Positions 1-11,024 of a DNA stretch of 64,000 nucleotides are shown in pieces. The notes below the pieces were generated by a model. The model saw nothing but the letters and a program-made list of their open reading frames with translations, was not told the DNA's origin and ran no database searches. Numbering within the stretch: the stretch's first letter is position 1; each line of letters starts with the position of its first letter. Origin of the DNA: Malaya genurostris (lineage: Eukaryota > Arthropoda > Insecta > Diptera > Culicidae); contig NC_080572.1 in NCBI RefSeq assembly GCF_030247185.1, positions 8,015,007-8,079,006 of the forward strand. Reading direction: 5' to 3'. A program made the position numbers and the translations under genes.

Positions 1-37
1 ACATAGTACTGCCACCAGCAGCATTAGCAAGTATAGT

Positions 38-837
38 ATGAAAACCGGAAGTGATAATCAGTCACCCGAGGTAGGTGCAAACAGCGGAAACGGAACAAAG
101 ACCGGTAACCGAGATGTGGTGGCTCGCTGGCGAGTACCCATGCACGGTAAGATCTATGAAGTGGAATTCGAGCATGGTTCCACCAGCGGGAAGCGGGTGT
201 TGTGGATTGACAAGAAGGAAATTTTTCGTCGGGATTGGATGTTTAAGCTCGTCGGAGAAGATATGTTCAAACTCGAGGATAAACGCTGTATTATCAGGGT
301 TAGACACACAGTCAATATCAGAGTTGCAATGATTACCTAGTGACCTATTTCCAGGTGGATCCTTTACCAGGCTTTAAGTACAACTATTCCTTGTATGTGG
401 ATGGCAAATCGTACGAACAGTTCTCGGAATCTCAAGCCAAAGCGCTAAAAACTTGGGAAATCAATATGGGAAACAATTTCTATCGGATAGTATTGGGTAA
501 GTTTAGTGAAACATATTCACATCAACCCCTTTGAATATATTAGTAGCAAACCCAATTTCAGAAAAGAACACATTGAATATTTACGTTAACGGAAAATTGA
601 TAGAGGAAAGCGTAAGTAAAACGTCACCGAACTGTAGTTTACATCGCTTTCAGCACTTGCCGTTTGCAGGGTGAGTTTGTAGATGGCGGCACCGATACCA
701 CCTTTCTCGAGGACGGCAACACTTTCGTGCTGAGTGCACGGACCAGCGGCAACAAGCGGGAAGGGATTGTGCACGGGCTAACGATAAACGGTGTAGCGGT
801 ACAGGATGCCTCCGCTGGCGGAACACCAGATGTTTGA
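38..837 (+). CDS. FAIM: FAIM (Fas apoptotic inhibitory molecule), complete, 4 exons
   Basis: Exons are 38-298, 355-496, 562-611 and 670-837, joined by three short GT-AG introns; the total of 621 nt encodes 206 residues plus TGA. The protein contains the hallmarks of the FAIM family: an N-terminal beta-sandwich segment with VARWRVPMHGKIYEVEFEHG, then KRVLWIDKKE and RDWMFKLVG, a middle segment KYNYSLYVDGKSYEQF, and a C-terminal segment with TTFLEDGNTFVLSARTSGNK and GIVHGLTINGV. FAIM is a soluble cytosolic protein known in vertebrates as an inhibitor of Fas-induced death and linked to protein-aggregate handling; its role in insects is less clear. The length fits the family (about 180-200 aa), with a short hydrophilic N-terminal extension of about 25 residues. 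The start at 38 is the first ATG in frame in the window; an upstream non-coding exon cannot be excluded. Every splice junction restores the conserved reading frame, and no damage is seen. Confidence 0.96.
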
Positions 838-920
838 ATGAGATATGAACAAGACAGATGGCATTACACAGGTAACATGTTACCTACCCATATATTTACC
901 ATGTAACAATTCAAACGATA

Positions 921-946
921 AATAAAACGTGCAGAGCAATAATAAA
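921..946 (+). terminator. poly(A) signals of FAIM
   Basis: Two AATAAA hexamers, at 921-926 and 941-946, lie 84-109 nt after the FAIM stop codon, a normal distance for an insect 3' UTR. Confidence 0.6.
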
Positions 947-1040
947 GTTGGAATTTACCCACTGAGAAAGTGGTTACAATTTGATAGGCGTTTGTTCAGT
1001 TTGTTTTATTTTTCCTACAAACTAATATAAAAATTGTTAA

Positions 1041-1440
1041 GTATTCTACAGGTATATAGTGTATAGTTAAAAAATAGGTGGTTAAAACTTCTTAAATTCT
1101 CTAGTAAAACTAGTCCAACGGGTCTCCAACTCCTCACATTGAATATTGCTAATATTGAAATAGCAATGGCCTTCTTAGGAAAAAACGTTCAACGGTGGTC
1201 CTTCATTGGTCCAATACGTGGGATCATTGATCAAATGGAAGTACAATCAATCGTTCAACGGGAGGCCAACACGGGGCCTTCGTTTGAAACAGACCATTTT
1301 TTTCGTTCAACAAACCCGGCAAACAGAGGTCCATTGTTGATATGAGGAGTTGGAGCCCCGTTGGACTAGTTTTACTGCAAAATTTCTGAAGTTTTTTCCA
1401 CTTATTTTTTTAAACTAACACTACATACCTGCACAATACT
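1041..1440. mobile_element. Foldback / long-TIR non-autonomous element
   Basis: The arms 1041-1136 and 1343-1440 are imperfect reverse complements. The inner 30 bp (AACTAGTCCAACGGG... then CTCCAACTCCTCA) are nearly identical, and similarity fades outward to about CTACAGGTATRTAG. The spacer of about 206 bp holds GTTCAACGG-type motifs but no credible gene; the open frame at 1139-1345 lies wholly in the loop. No clear target duplication is seen. The structure fits a foldback MITE. Confidence 0.7.
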
Positions 1441-1480
1441 TCTACTTCACGTAGAATAACAACAAATTTTTTTCTATGTA

Positions 1481-2157
1481 AAGGTCTATGTAACACTTAA
1501 TTTTCACACTATTTTTGCAAGAGAAAAAACAACAACAAACCGTTCCAGCAAACTGAACGAGTATTTCGTGCAGTATATCGTTCAACAAGCGCTCAAAGAC
1601 CAACAAAATAGAATGGCCTACTGAGAGGGTATGGTTCGCGCGGTTTGTTTCAAAATCGACAAACGGAAGCCCCGAAACGGCCTCTCGTTGGACGATTCAT
1701 TGGACATTCATCGGACCAACGGTCTAACATATTGAACGGAAGTTCTCCGTTTTTTTTTCTTACAGGACACGTACATTTGATTTCGTTGTTCGGTAAATTT
1801 ATAATCGCACATTTTCGGCAAACATAAAAAATAATTCGGTAAATTCGAATAATTTTACAAAAATTATGCGACTTTTGCCGAATGTCAGATGCACAAAAGT
1901 TATTTTGAAAAATTCTTTACAATAAGACAACACTTCTCGTTACATCATTAATGGCATTGAGAAAGATCGAAGCAGAAATTATTTCAGATGCCGTCGTGCA
2001 CAGAGCGAAAAACTTTACACTTAAATTGGTTTACCGATCCAGCTCTTCGATTCTCGGTGATTTTTTTTTAGTAAGAATAACGTTTCATCACAGTGGTACC
2101 TTGAGGTACTGCTATCAACAAATGTTTATTTATGCTGATGTATCAGTAGAGTAAGAA
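1481..2157. other. Intergenic, repeat-derived, no gene seen
   Basis: It holds further GTTCAAC / CGTTGGAC motifs like those in the foldback loop upstream (about 1545-1750), then an AT-rich block with several TTCGGTAAA / TTCGGCAAA motifs in both orientations (about 1790-1885). The open frames at 1645-1827 and 1951-2154 have no recognisable domain. Confidence 0.4.
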
Positions 2158-2159
2158 TG

Positions 2160-2438
2160 TTATACCGTTTTCATTTTAGAACCTAGACGCGGGTTACTCT
2201 GAATCCGAGTAAAACGAACACGTGGTACGCGCCCTAAACAACAACTCATATTAAAAAAAAAATAAACAAACTCGCATGGATGCGTGGTGCGATCCGAGAA
2301 AATTTTCAGAGCGAAACTACGCGATTGGAGTCCGATCTAGAGCGACCCCAGGTTGCAAAAACAAACTCATCAAAAGTTGTTTTGGCGACTCTGGGTCAGC
2401 TCTCGGGCTGCTCTGATCAATAAACGAAAACGGTATTA
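2160..2438. mobile_element. Harbinger-like MITE with TTA target duplication
   Basis: The termini TACCGTTTTC (from 2163) and GAAAACGGTA (to 2435) are reverse complements and are flanked on both sides by TTA (2160-2162 and 2436-2438). A 3-bp TWA duplication is characteristic of the PIF/Harbinger superfamily. There is no ORF of note. The length is about 273 bp. Confidence 0.65.
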
Positions 2439-3099
2439 GGTAGTACGGCTGTTCAAAACTCGTCAAAAGATGACAAAATTACCCACTCCATGATATTTTT
2501 TATAGCTTCAGAATCTGGATACTATACATCAAGTTATAGCATAAATTTCGTAAAAATTTTATGCAATTTTAGTTCCAAACAGGATCCTCGTTTGAAGCAA
2601 CATAAAAAAAGTTTTTAGTCATTTTCAATGTGCTTGAAGTTGACTCTGTCCGACTGATTCAAATGAAGTGGTACTGATGTCCGAGTGCCCAGCAATCAGT
2701 GGCGTAACTTCGTAACTACGAAAGGGACCCGGGTTAATTTATGAGAAGGGGTCCTCAGAAAGATATGTGCAAAAAGTTGCATTTTTTGTAAATATAATAT
2801 TAACCCTAGAACGCTCTCGAAGGGGTAGATTTGTACCCCAGCGCTACTTCAAACCTCAGTTATTTGATTACGGTTTACCATAATCAACCTTTACGATAAC
2901 TCAATCTGATGTTTAGTCTTTGATTTACACTGGTACATTATTTTTATTTCACTTAACCGGTTGAGTTATGACTTGCCTGGGGTAGGAATGTACTCCATGA
3001 TTTTTGTTGGATTTTCGTTTTCAACGGAAATTTGATTATAACATTTTCGTGAGTGAAATATCTAAACACAGTAAGCGAAGAAAAATGTATAGGATACTG
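2439..3099. other. Intergenic, no gene seen
   Basis: Unique-looking AT-rich DNA. It includes a CAGTGGCGTAAC motif near 2698 that resembles some DNA-transposon ends, but no partner end is seen nearby. Confidence 0.35.
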
Positions 3100-3354
3100 T
3101 TATGTCGTTTTCGCTTGAGAAAACTGAAACAACAGGGTAGTTTCATCAAACAAACACTTTTCACGAAACTGTGTTGTTTTCGCGCTTAGCAACGGCGGTT
3201 TGAGCAAACCTGATATAACAACCAGGTTCGAAACTGACTCGATTTTCAGTTCAACAACGTTAAAACTAGGTTCGAAACTAGCTTCAAACAAACGGTTTGA
3301 CAGCAGTTAGGGTGGAAACTGGGTTAGGTTTGGTATCAAGCGAAAACGACATTA
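3100..3354. mobile_element. Harbinger-like MITE with TTA target duplication (second)
   Basis: Inverted termini ATGTCGTTTTCGCTTGA at 3102-3118 and its reverse complement at 3336-3352, flanked by TTA at 3100-3102 and 3352-3354. The interior is built of diverged GGTTCGAAACT-type motifs. The left end shares a GTTTTC core with the MITE at 2160, which suggests related families. A similar single end, GTTATGTCGTTTCGACTGAG, occurs near 8776. Confidence 0.75.
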
Positions 3355-3985
3355 GCTACAACATTGCTGAACGGTAGCAATGTCTATGTTGTATGTAGAA
3401 GTAAATATTTGATAAAAACCAATAAAGTAATGGCATGTACGAGTGAAATAAAGTTGACATTTTTGACTTCAAGAAATAAAAGAGACACTACAAATTCGTT
3501 ATACTGGAATATGTTATAATTTTTAACCATAGAACACCAATGTTCAATAGCTTGCAACACATGATTTCTCGTCTTCTGTAGCCCACATTCCTCTCTTTTG
3601 GATAAGTAATATACAATATTTAAACCTACATATGACGTTAATAAATACTTACGTTGGTTGCTCATAAATACATCGGATACTACTTTTTAACTGGTTAGGA
3701 AAAAATTTACCATTTATCATAAAAACAATATCAAACCTTTAATGACCATTGATGGAATAAAAATTTATTTTACTTGTATAAAATTGATAGTTATCGATCG
3801 AACAATTGTTGAATTCGATTTCAAAGTCAATTAGATCAGAAGAAAAGACCGCCTGAGGTTCCGGTTCGGGATGTGTTGGCGAGTCGGGATAGTTTATATA
3901 TGTTTCTCATATACCAGTACCTTAAACACATTGACATACAAGTATAATGTGTTATTCCTCGCTCAGAAAGTATAATTTCCACCCA
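3355..3985. other. Intergenic, AT-rich, no gene seen
   Basis: No coding similarity or clear repeat structure was recognised. The open frame on - at 3384-3665 has no recognisable domain. Confidence 0.3.
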
Positions 3986-3989
3986 CAGA

Positions 3990-4510
3990 TTCGACACTAA
4001 CATCCGCCCGATTCTCTCGATCCACGTCCCTGTCCACCATCTTCATTGGAACTAACAAGATCTTTTCTTGTCACTAACTTTTTCGTTCCCCCTTCCCTGT
4101 CTCTTCACCATCTCGATGGCAACTAATTAGATCTCTGTCGTTTTCAGACATTTTGTTCCCACATCCCCTTTTTACCACAATATTTACTTCTCATAAATTA
4201 ATTCATTCTTTTCGGCAATATCATCATCACCGCCCACGGAAGACCGCTCCAGTCGAAAACCAGCATGCGGGCCACCCGCCGGGCCATCGTAGCCTGGGGG
4301 TGTTTCCTGCGGACCAACGCCCTCTGGAAGACTCATGCAACACTCATTTCATCGACCACTGCCGATCGCCTGCTGAAAGCTGGATTTACGAGAACCCGAG
4401 ATGACATAGTCTAATGATACTATTCTAGTTTTAAGTTAGTCATTAATTAAGATTAGAAAATACCCTTGGCATCTTAGAGCTTAAGCAGTGTGCCTAAAAT
4501 TATATTACAT
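3990..4510 (+). mobile_element. Retroelement remnant with internal tandem repeat and 3' tail
   Basis: Two diverged copies of a unit of about 72 bp (about 4018-4160; shared CCCTGTC, CCATCT, AACTAA, AGATCT) are followed by a GC-richer stretch (4264-4410) that reads as a 49-codon frame from an ATG at 4265 to a TAA, ending ADRLLKAGFTRTRDDIV. Then comes a tail ending in CATCTTAGAGCTTAAGCAGT (4470-4489). The same tail recurs at 56445-56495, which points to a repeat family, probably the 3' part of a non-LTR element. The family assignment is an inference. Confidence 0.4.
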
Positions 4511-6753
4511 TATTGAATAGATCAGAAGAACGTAATATAAATTCAAATGTACTTTTTTTATGTTTCATCTGATAGTCGGTTTCGAAAGTCGTTGTCTATA
4601 GCTGTTAGAAAACAGCCGTTCCAGTATTGCACTGGATGAAGGGATCTACAAATAATTGATAATTCATCTACAAATAATAATTTATTCAGCACTCAGAACC
4701 TAATCAAGACTGTGAATTTGTGAAATTTTCTGCATGTACGAGGTTTTTCTACGTAGAAAACATAAAATACAGTGTTCTATGGCAGAATATATATTCTTGA
4801 GTGTCTAAAACTAATGCGACTACATTTCATCCGTAATGTTGGAAACAATTCAAAACATTTAAACCGAAATGTTGGCAGTTCCGTTAATTTTATATTGTAT
4901 TTAATATAGCGTTTGCTTGATTGGAACAAAGCTGTCATGCCAAACGAACAGCTTTTGTCACTCTGGTTTTAGGCACTCTAGCATACCCGACATAAAAAAC
5001 CGTGTAACTTGCCATCGATGTTCGGAATGTTGGAATGTTTATTTACTGAATGAAAACCAACCATTATCTCAATTTCAGTTTTATTTTTCTTTCAATAATG
5101 TCTCATAGTAACCAATAACTTACTTTAAAAAGTTAAATTAGCGTTAAATGGGAGGAAAAGCTCATCGGGTGAAATGGAATGTTCTGGGGGAAAATCTTGT
5201 ATACAGAAATTAAGTTTTCTTTGTTACATACGTTACGGCATTAGAACTAACTCAAATAAATACAAACTCTAAATGCGTAAAGAAATATTAATGCATTTGT
5301 TTCAATCGAATGATACTGGTTGAATTTTATTTTAGATCATAAAAGAAAAAAAATCTATCCTCATACTGCTTTCTTAAATACTTGAATGTACCTTTGCGTC
5401 TGCTACGTCAGACTAAATAATACTCCATAAGTAATCATGAATACACTAAATCAATTCTTATTCTGGACGAAACCTGTTGCTGGAATGAACTGAAAGGTTG
5501 GTTGAGCTTGAGCATTTAATATATATCTAGTTGAAAGAAAAAGTCAATGATAACAGTAGAGATCATTGTAATGCTAAAACAATCAAACAATTCGTTGCTC
5601 TTTCGCACTTCAATTCTCCCGAAAATTCAGTGGAAAATTATTGACGATAAACGATTAGTCCTGAATGTGTGTTTCATTTTTTTCCAGGCGTTTTTTTTTT
5701 CAATAGATCACTCATTCCACATCTTACTTGTTTACGCCAATTAATTGAATCAATGAATTAAATTGCATATAAAAAAAAAAAACATTTTCCTGCTTTCTTT
5801 GACAAAGTGGCTGTCGTTTTGTTTTTGTTAATTTTGGTTGGAATAATTTGAATGCTTTATCTAACACCGCTACTGTTCGGTTTTGGTTTTGTGTTTCTGT
5901 ATGTTTACTTTATCAGTTAATTATCTTCCACAATGTTTTATTTAAAACTTTAAAATCTCGCTTTTTTGTTTTTTTTTTCTCGTATTCGTTAAATAAATGT
6001 GATTTTCACTTCTGTTCTGATACTATACAGTTTAGATCATATTCTCTGCGGAAATCTGCATTCACTGAGTTCATTGTTCTCTTTTTTTTTTGTTATCAAT
6101 TTATGTTTTCACTAACTGTTAACGCAGGTGCAATTAGTCTAGTCAGGAATTTTTTGATGTTTATTTGCATTAGATTTTTTTCTTGCAATTGTTGTTAATA
6201 TAATTTTAGATCTTTTCGTTAATTGGAATAGTTTGTCGTTTTCACATTCGAAGAAGTAAGCACTCTTTCGGTATATCTTCGTGTTTTGCAATGCAATGGA
6301 TTTGGAAATGTGTCCATTTCAATACGTTTAAAGTAGAATATTCGTTTGCGGCCATCGTCTAGCGGATCATCATGTGACAAGCTTGTTGCTACCCTCAGCA
6401 ATCGTTTTCACATTGTTTGTAGTTTAAGAGTAAAATAATGCCTCTTCCGTTCTTGTCCTAAGTACATTGTCAATTAAGTAACTTTAACTATTGGAAACGT
6501 TCTACCTTGACGTAGCTTTGCCACTTAATTATAATTCGTACTAGACTTGTCCTAACCTTGGTAATTTCATCGATTTTTACACTAAAATTTTGTTTTGTTC
6601 TTTCAAACTTACGTCGTGTAGAAGAAGAAATATATAAAAACTAGAAAAAAAAGATGATAATGAAGTTGAAATTTTTAACTTAAAAGGAAAACAAAAATAT
6701 TCGTTCTCTCTGTTGCTCGGTTTCTCCTAACTATCCCTACATCATTCCGTAGT
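4511..6753. other. Intergenic AT-rich region, no gene seen
   Basis: Contains long T runs on the + strand (5690-6200). The open frame at 5848-6198 is a low-complexity translation of T-rich DNA. If the exon at 6754 is real, its 3' UTR would run leftward into this region on the - strand. Confidence 0.4.
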
Positions 6754-6873
6754 TTAGTTCAATGGAAGGCAAAACATGTGCTGCAGTAGACTTTTTGATG
6801 GTGGCGGAGGTAATTGAAGAATACTTAGTTCATCCACAACAGAATCGTAATCGCTAGAATCGTCACCGTATAG
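6754..6873 (-). CDS. Candidate alternative terminal exon of aPKC (third C-tail)
   Basis: On the - strand a good acceptor (pyrimidine-rich, CGTTTGCAG) ends at 6874. It is followed by a 39-codon frame and TAA, beginning LYGDDSSDYDSVVDELSILQ and continuing through a four-proline run. The frame is phase 0 and starts with Leu, exactly as do the two confirmed C-tail exons of aPKC (LAQKEV at 25979-26100 and LEQKQI at 14253-14368). It could therefore splice directly to the kinase exon ending at 35493 (...SIDWEL). Such a protein would lack the turn motif (LTPDD) and the hydrophobic motif (FEGFEYVNPL). Alternatively it is the last exon of an unrelated - strand gene. Phase agreement alone has a one-in-three chance. 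Confidence 0.4.
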   Translation of the reverse strand, partial: LYGDDSSDYDSVVDELSILQLPPPPSKSLLQHMFCLPLN

Positions 6874-7741
6874 CTGCAAACGAACGGGAGTGAATGGAAA
6901 GTTTTTCGGGAAAGAAAGAAAAGAAAAAAGACAGTAAATATTTAGATTATTATGAAATTTAATGAAATTTTTCCTCTTTTTCTTTCTTAACTGTGTTTGT
7001 CATCTTGGTGAGAGTAAACGTACTAAACAATTGAAACACAAAATAAGTCTAGCAAAGTGTACACTTGCGGATGGGACATTTCGGAGCAGTGACGAAACGT
7101 GCTGATACAAGTAGCAAATATACACACGTAAAGTTATTTTTCATAAAAAAAACTGTATGAAAGAACAATCCTTTACAAAGAAACTGACCGTTTTTATGTA
7201 CAAGTTTAGGGAAAAGCTATCATAACAAACAAATTTTCATGCAACATTCCATATTATCGGGAGGGGTACTATTTGACACCCCTGGTGGTTTTTTACCAAA
7301 AATACAATGACCGAGTTTCTCACAGTACGTTGGCACTCGGGTTGTAAAAGAGGTATTGATTTCATCACAAAACTTAAGTTAGATTGTAATGAAGAATATG
7401 CATGATTGATTTTTTTTTGTAAATGGCAATAACCTGTTACAGTAACGGTAAATGATGCAAAGCAATTCAATTGAAAAAAATGAAACATGCACGAAATGTG
7501 TCTCATAATCCATAATGAAAGTGTGCTTTAAAAACAACTTGATAGGACATGCCTATCAGGTTGTTCGAACTATCAAAGTCTTGTTTCACGACAACAAACA
7601 TTTGAAAAATGGTTTATGTTTGATTTTCTCTATTGAACAGTACTTATCAGATGCCAAAATACTTCATTATTAATGTGCAAGTACGAGTGCAATGTTTGAT
7701 AACCAATGGTGCTAATCTACTTCTTCTTCTTTCTGGTACGC
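6874..7741. other. Intergenic, no gene seen
   Basis: AT-rich sequence. The open frame on - at 7237-7506 has no recognisable domain or regulatory context. Confidence 0.3.
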
Positions 7742-7860
7742 GTCACCTCACTTGAGATGACGCCGAATTGATGGTACAGCAACTAAGGCTATATTGCCAG
7801 TTAATTTTCGTTTATAGTCCAATGGACTTCATTTTCACTTGACTACAAGCGAAAATCTCG
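7742..7860 (+). repeat. Dispersed repeat, copy 1 (pair with 19498-19620)
   Basis: Shares an ordered series of blocks with 19498-19620 in direct orientation: TCACTTGAGAT, AATTGATG, ACAGCAACTAA, then GTTAATTTTCGTTTATAGTC, CAATG and a final TGACTAC-like motif. It has no coding potential and the family is unknown. Confidence 0.6.
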
Positions 7861-8565
7861 CTGTGTGGCTGCGTCGAATCGTCAAAGTACGGCTGAAAAT
7901 CCTTTGTTTCTGGCGAAATACTCGAATTTTCTCCGGACTAACACGATGCAACGTGCTCACCCGTTGAGAGTTTCACCGGAAGTGATGGTGCTAATCGATT
8001 CTAAATATTCCAAGAACACGCGAATCAAGAATTTAGACACTAATCGTTCTAATCTGTATTTAGCATGTATCGAACTCATAGATGAAAATGCTCACATGTA
8101 TTCAAGTAAAAAATCTAATCCAGCAGTCTCGTTATTTAAACAACAAACACGGACAAACGAAGACAGACCCTATTCGTATATCGCTTCAGCAAAAAAGAAT
8201 ACCAATGTCACTCGTTTCCACAAATACGAGCACTGGTAGGGATAACTGTATATCGTTTTCTATCATAGACTCTCGGACATCACCGAGTATCTATACTGCA
8301 CAGTATACGTTTTGCACTGGAAAACCGAAAGCAAATTAGTGGTTTTGGAAAGAAAGAACACAATTTTCAAGTAACTACGTAAATATTTCTACGTATTGAT
8401 TTGGATGTTCATAGCCATGTATTTTTAATTGTATATTATTGAAATGTTGAATAATAGCTGGCAGTGTATTATTTTGTCTGCAAAAAATCTCCAGTATACC
8501 GGATTTTCCTGCCATAGTCGACGGTTTTGAAGGAGTAGGCGATATATCAAAGGGAAAGCAGCGCT

Positions 8566-8652
8566 CTGATTGGTCAATCGATGCCAAAGCGAAGCTGTTA
8601 GAAGCACGCGAGTCTATAAATATAAGCAAAATTATAGCTAACGTTTCAGTTC
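8566..8652 (+). promoter_or_regulatory. RNA polymerase II core promoter candidate (CCAAT, TATA, Inr)
   Basis: An inverted CCAAT box (GATTGGTC, about 8568) precedes TATAAATA at 8615-8622 and an insect-type initiator TCAGT at 8646-8650. The initiator A at 8648 lies 33 nt after the first T of TATA, the spacing expected of a real core promoter. It points to the small ORF at 8914. It could instead belong to a transposable element. Confidence 0.45.
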
Positions 8653-8913
8653 CACGCGTAGCATGCTAGAGGTAGATTGTTGCTAGACAGCAAGACAAAA
8701 AGTGTCATAAAACGATTTGAAGCTTTAATTGGTATGCTCTGATCTTGTGTCATGCAAGTTCGGATGAAATTCCATGTTATGTCGTTTCGACTGAGAAATT
8801 GACAACTACCCCAGGTTAAATTTGGAGTGCATAAGATTAATTTCCAATTTATATAAGATGAACTCGATTGGCACATTGTCGCAAAGCTGATTTACCGGTA
8901 GCGACACCTGCCA

Positions 8914-9126
8914 ATGAAAAATGGAACCAAGAAAAGGAGGATTCTTTCGGAAATTTTTATATCGGCAGTAGTGATTTGCAACATTTTTATCGTTTATTCA
9001 ATAGTACAAATAGATATCAGCAATAAAAATACACTCGGAGTAGAAGAAAATCGTTTTCAAAGTGATTACTACTATTTCCAGGCATTTGAAAAATGGTATC
9101 AAACCAAGTTTAATGCTCTATTCTGA
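8914..9126 (+). CDS. Possible small single-pass membrane protein (70 aa)
   Basis: The ORF encodes a basic N-terminus (KNGTKKRR), one hydrophobic segment at about residues 12-32 (IFISAVVICNIFIVYSIV) and an acidic/aromatic tail with DYYYFQAFEKWYQ. An AATAAA (9126-9131) overlaps the TGA stop. A TATA/Inr promoter lies about 265 nt upstream. Several short upstream ATGs and a MITE-like end (near 8776) lie in the presumed leader, so an intron or a transposon origin is possible. The protein is not recognised and no function is proposed. Confidence 0.35.
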   Translation: MKNGTKKRRILSEIFISAVVICNIFIVYSIVQIDISNKNTLGVEENRFQSDYYYFQAFEKWYQTKFNALF

Positions 9127-9131
9127 ATAAA

Positions 9132-10367
9132 CGGTAGATTTCGCACAATGAACTAAGATCAACATTACCACCTCAGAGGAAAAACTTTTTCTTCAACTTC
9201 TACTATGTTTTTTCAAATGAATTTGCCCGTTTTCAAAAAAAATCATTGAAAAGGTGGAGTAATTAGAAATTTTCCTACCGATTTGACAGCTCTCGCTGAA
9301 AGTATCATCTCTGAACAAGCAGCGCCTCTACATTTCAGTTTTGCGACAATATGCCAATTGATAATAAGAAAAAGTTTATCGCTTCAACCGAAATCGCAGA
9401 ATGGTTGTAATGGTAGAGAAACGCTATAAAAATAACTGCTTGCATACAAAACTTGAACACAAGCTTGACGAAGAGAAGCTTAAATATCGATACCGTATCG
9501 TGCACAAACATATAATTGCATACATTTGGGCTATTGATGTAATTGCGTCGGCTACAAAACAAAAACAAATTACGACAAATAGAGTCTATATTCTGGTGTT
9601 CGGTTTTGGTTCCTAATAAAGTTCAATCTAAGCAGACTCTCGTGCATTTGCGAATTCAATCCCATGGGGCTGATCCTTATAGTTTTTTCGTCATTGTCAC
9701 CTGTTTTGAATACATGAAAATGACTCTGACGTATGACGTGACGTATAAAAACACAATTACAATATAAGAGAATAAAATAGTCCGAATTTTCATAGAAAAT
9801 CTGCATTACCCTGTATGAAAAATCTGTATTTATTTGTATTCGCCAATAAAACAAATTTTTCTCAATGATAACTTCATTTCATAATTGAAGATATATATAA
9901 AAAATGATCCTGTTTATAAACCACCGTTTCCCTTCGTTTGTTGTTTCTTTCGGTTATCACCATCAGCACTCCATCTCTCTTACTTTTTACACAGTATCAT
10001 GGTTAAAACCATCAACGTTTTTGAAAACGCAGATTTCTTTGCAACCAAATCTTAGTACTCCAATCAGGTTATATTTTGTCAGATCATCAATGAACTTTAA
10101 GTTTCAAATAAACAGCGCAAAAAATCTATTTATTTGTTGATTGATTTTCTTAAAAACGTTTCCAGCATCAGCTTAGTCTTACTCAACGAAAAACATTTTC
10201 GGGAGTGGCAAATGATTGAAATACTGAAAGAAAAATTCACGAAAAATAGACAAGGTTAGGTTAGGCTAAGCTCGAACATGCAAAGACATTGAGGCTAAAC
10301 TCGAACATGCAAACACTTTGCTTGTTCATTTGAATCACTCTTCGAAAAAAAAACATTTTGTTTCCTA
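9132..10367. other. Intergenic, no gene seen
   Basis: AT-rich, with overlapping short open frames on both strands at 9335-9854 and 9904-10140 that lack domains. Near 10256-10310 the phrase AGGCTAA(G/A)CTCGAACATGC occurs twice about 32 bp apart. Confidence 0.3.
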
Positions 10368-10948
10368 CCCGATCAGATGCACATAACAAAATCATAACAC
10401 AAGTATATCAACAGTTGATATGTATAACAATTTGTGTTATTTTGAGATATTCAACCAATAAAAACAGTTGAAAGTTAAAAATTATGATAACAATATAATA
10501 ACGAAATCAGTTGTGATGTTTTATTTTCGTTTGCAAGACTTATGATAACGTTCATTAATTGGAAAAATGAGTTCTTCTGTTGCTTTATATCGAAATATAA
10601 TGATCGGAATTTCAACAAACTAAAACAAGAACCAGATTACTAAGTTGCTAAAAGTTGGCTGTGATATAGTTATTCTGTGTTAAATTTGCTATCTAATCTA
10701 TTACTAATTTATGAATTTGTTCTAAATTTCTGCTTATTAATTTGTTATAAATTTCTGCTTTCGGACTTCTGTAGTTATATCAAATTCAATAATAATTGCG
10801 ATACAAACGTTTCAAAATCTGTTACGATTTTGTTCCCGCTAGAGTTTTTATGTTTTACCAGCCAAAAAATATTTCAAAATTTGTTTCAAAATATTTCTGA
10901 AATAAATTACTCCAGTTGTTATAATTCTGTTATTTCCATCTGATCGGG
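10368..10948. mobile_element. MITE-like element with about 30-bp inverted ends
   Basis: The left end CCCGATCAGATG followed by ATAACA and the right end (TGTTAT then CATCTGATCGGG) are reverse complements over about 30 bp with a few mismatches. Just inside the left end is an imperfect hairpin (about 10393-10440) built on ATAACACAA / TTGTGTTAT. The interior is very AT-rich with repeated TTGTTATAAATTTCTGCTT-like phrases. No target duplication was recognised. Confidence 0.6.
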
Positions 10949-11024
10949 TCGTGTTTACGGTTAAGACGTATAAAAAATTTGGTATCTCTTTTCGTATTAT
11001 GTATCATGAATAAATGAGAATTCT

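Noticed and set aside
1139..1345. 68-aa + strand frame
   Set aside because: Wholly within the loop and arm of a foldback element.
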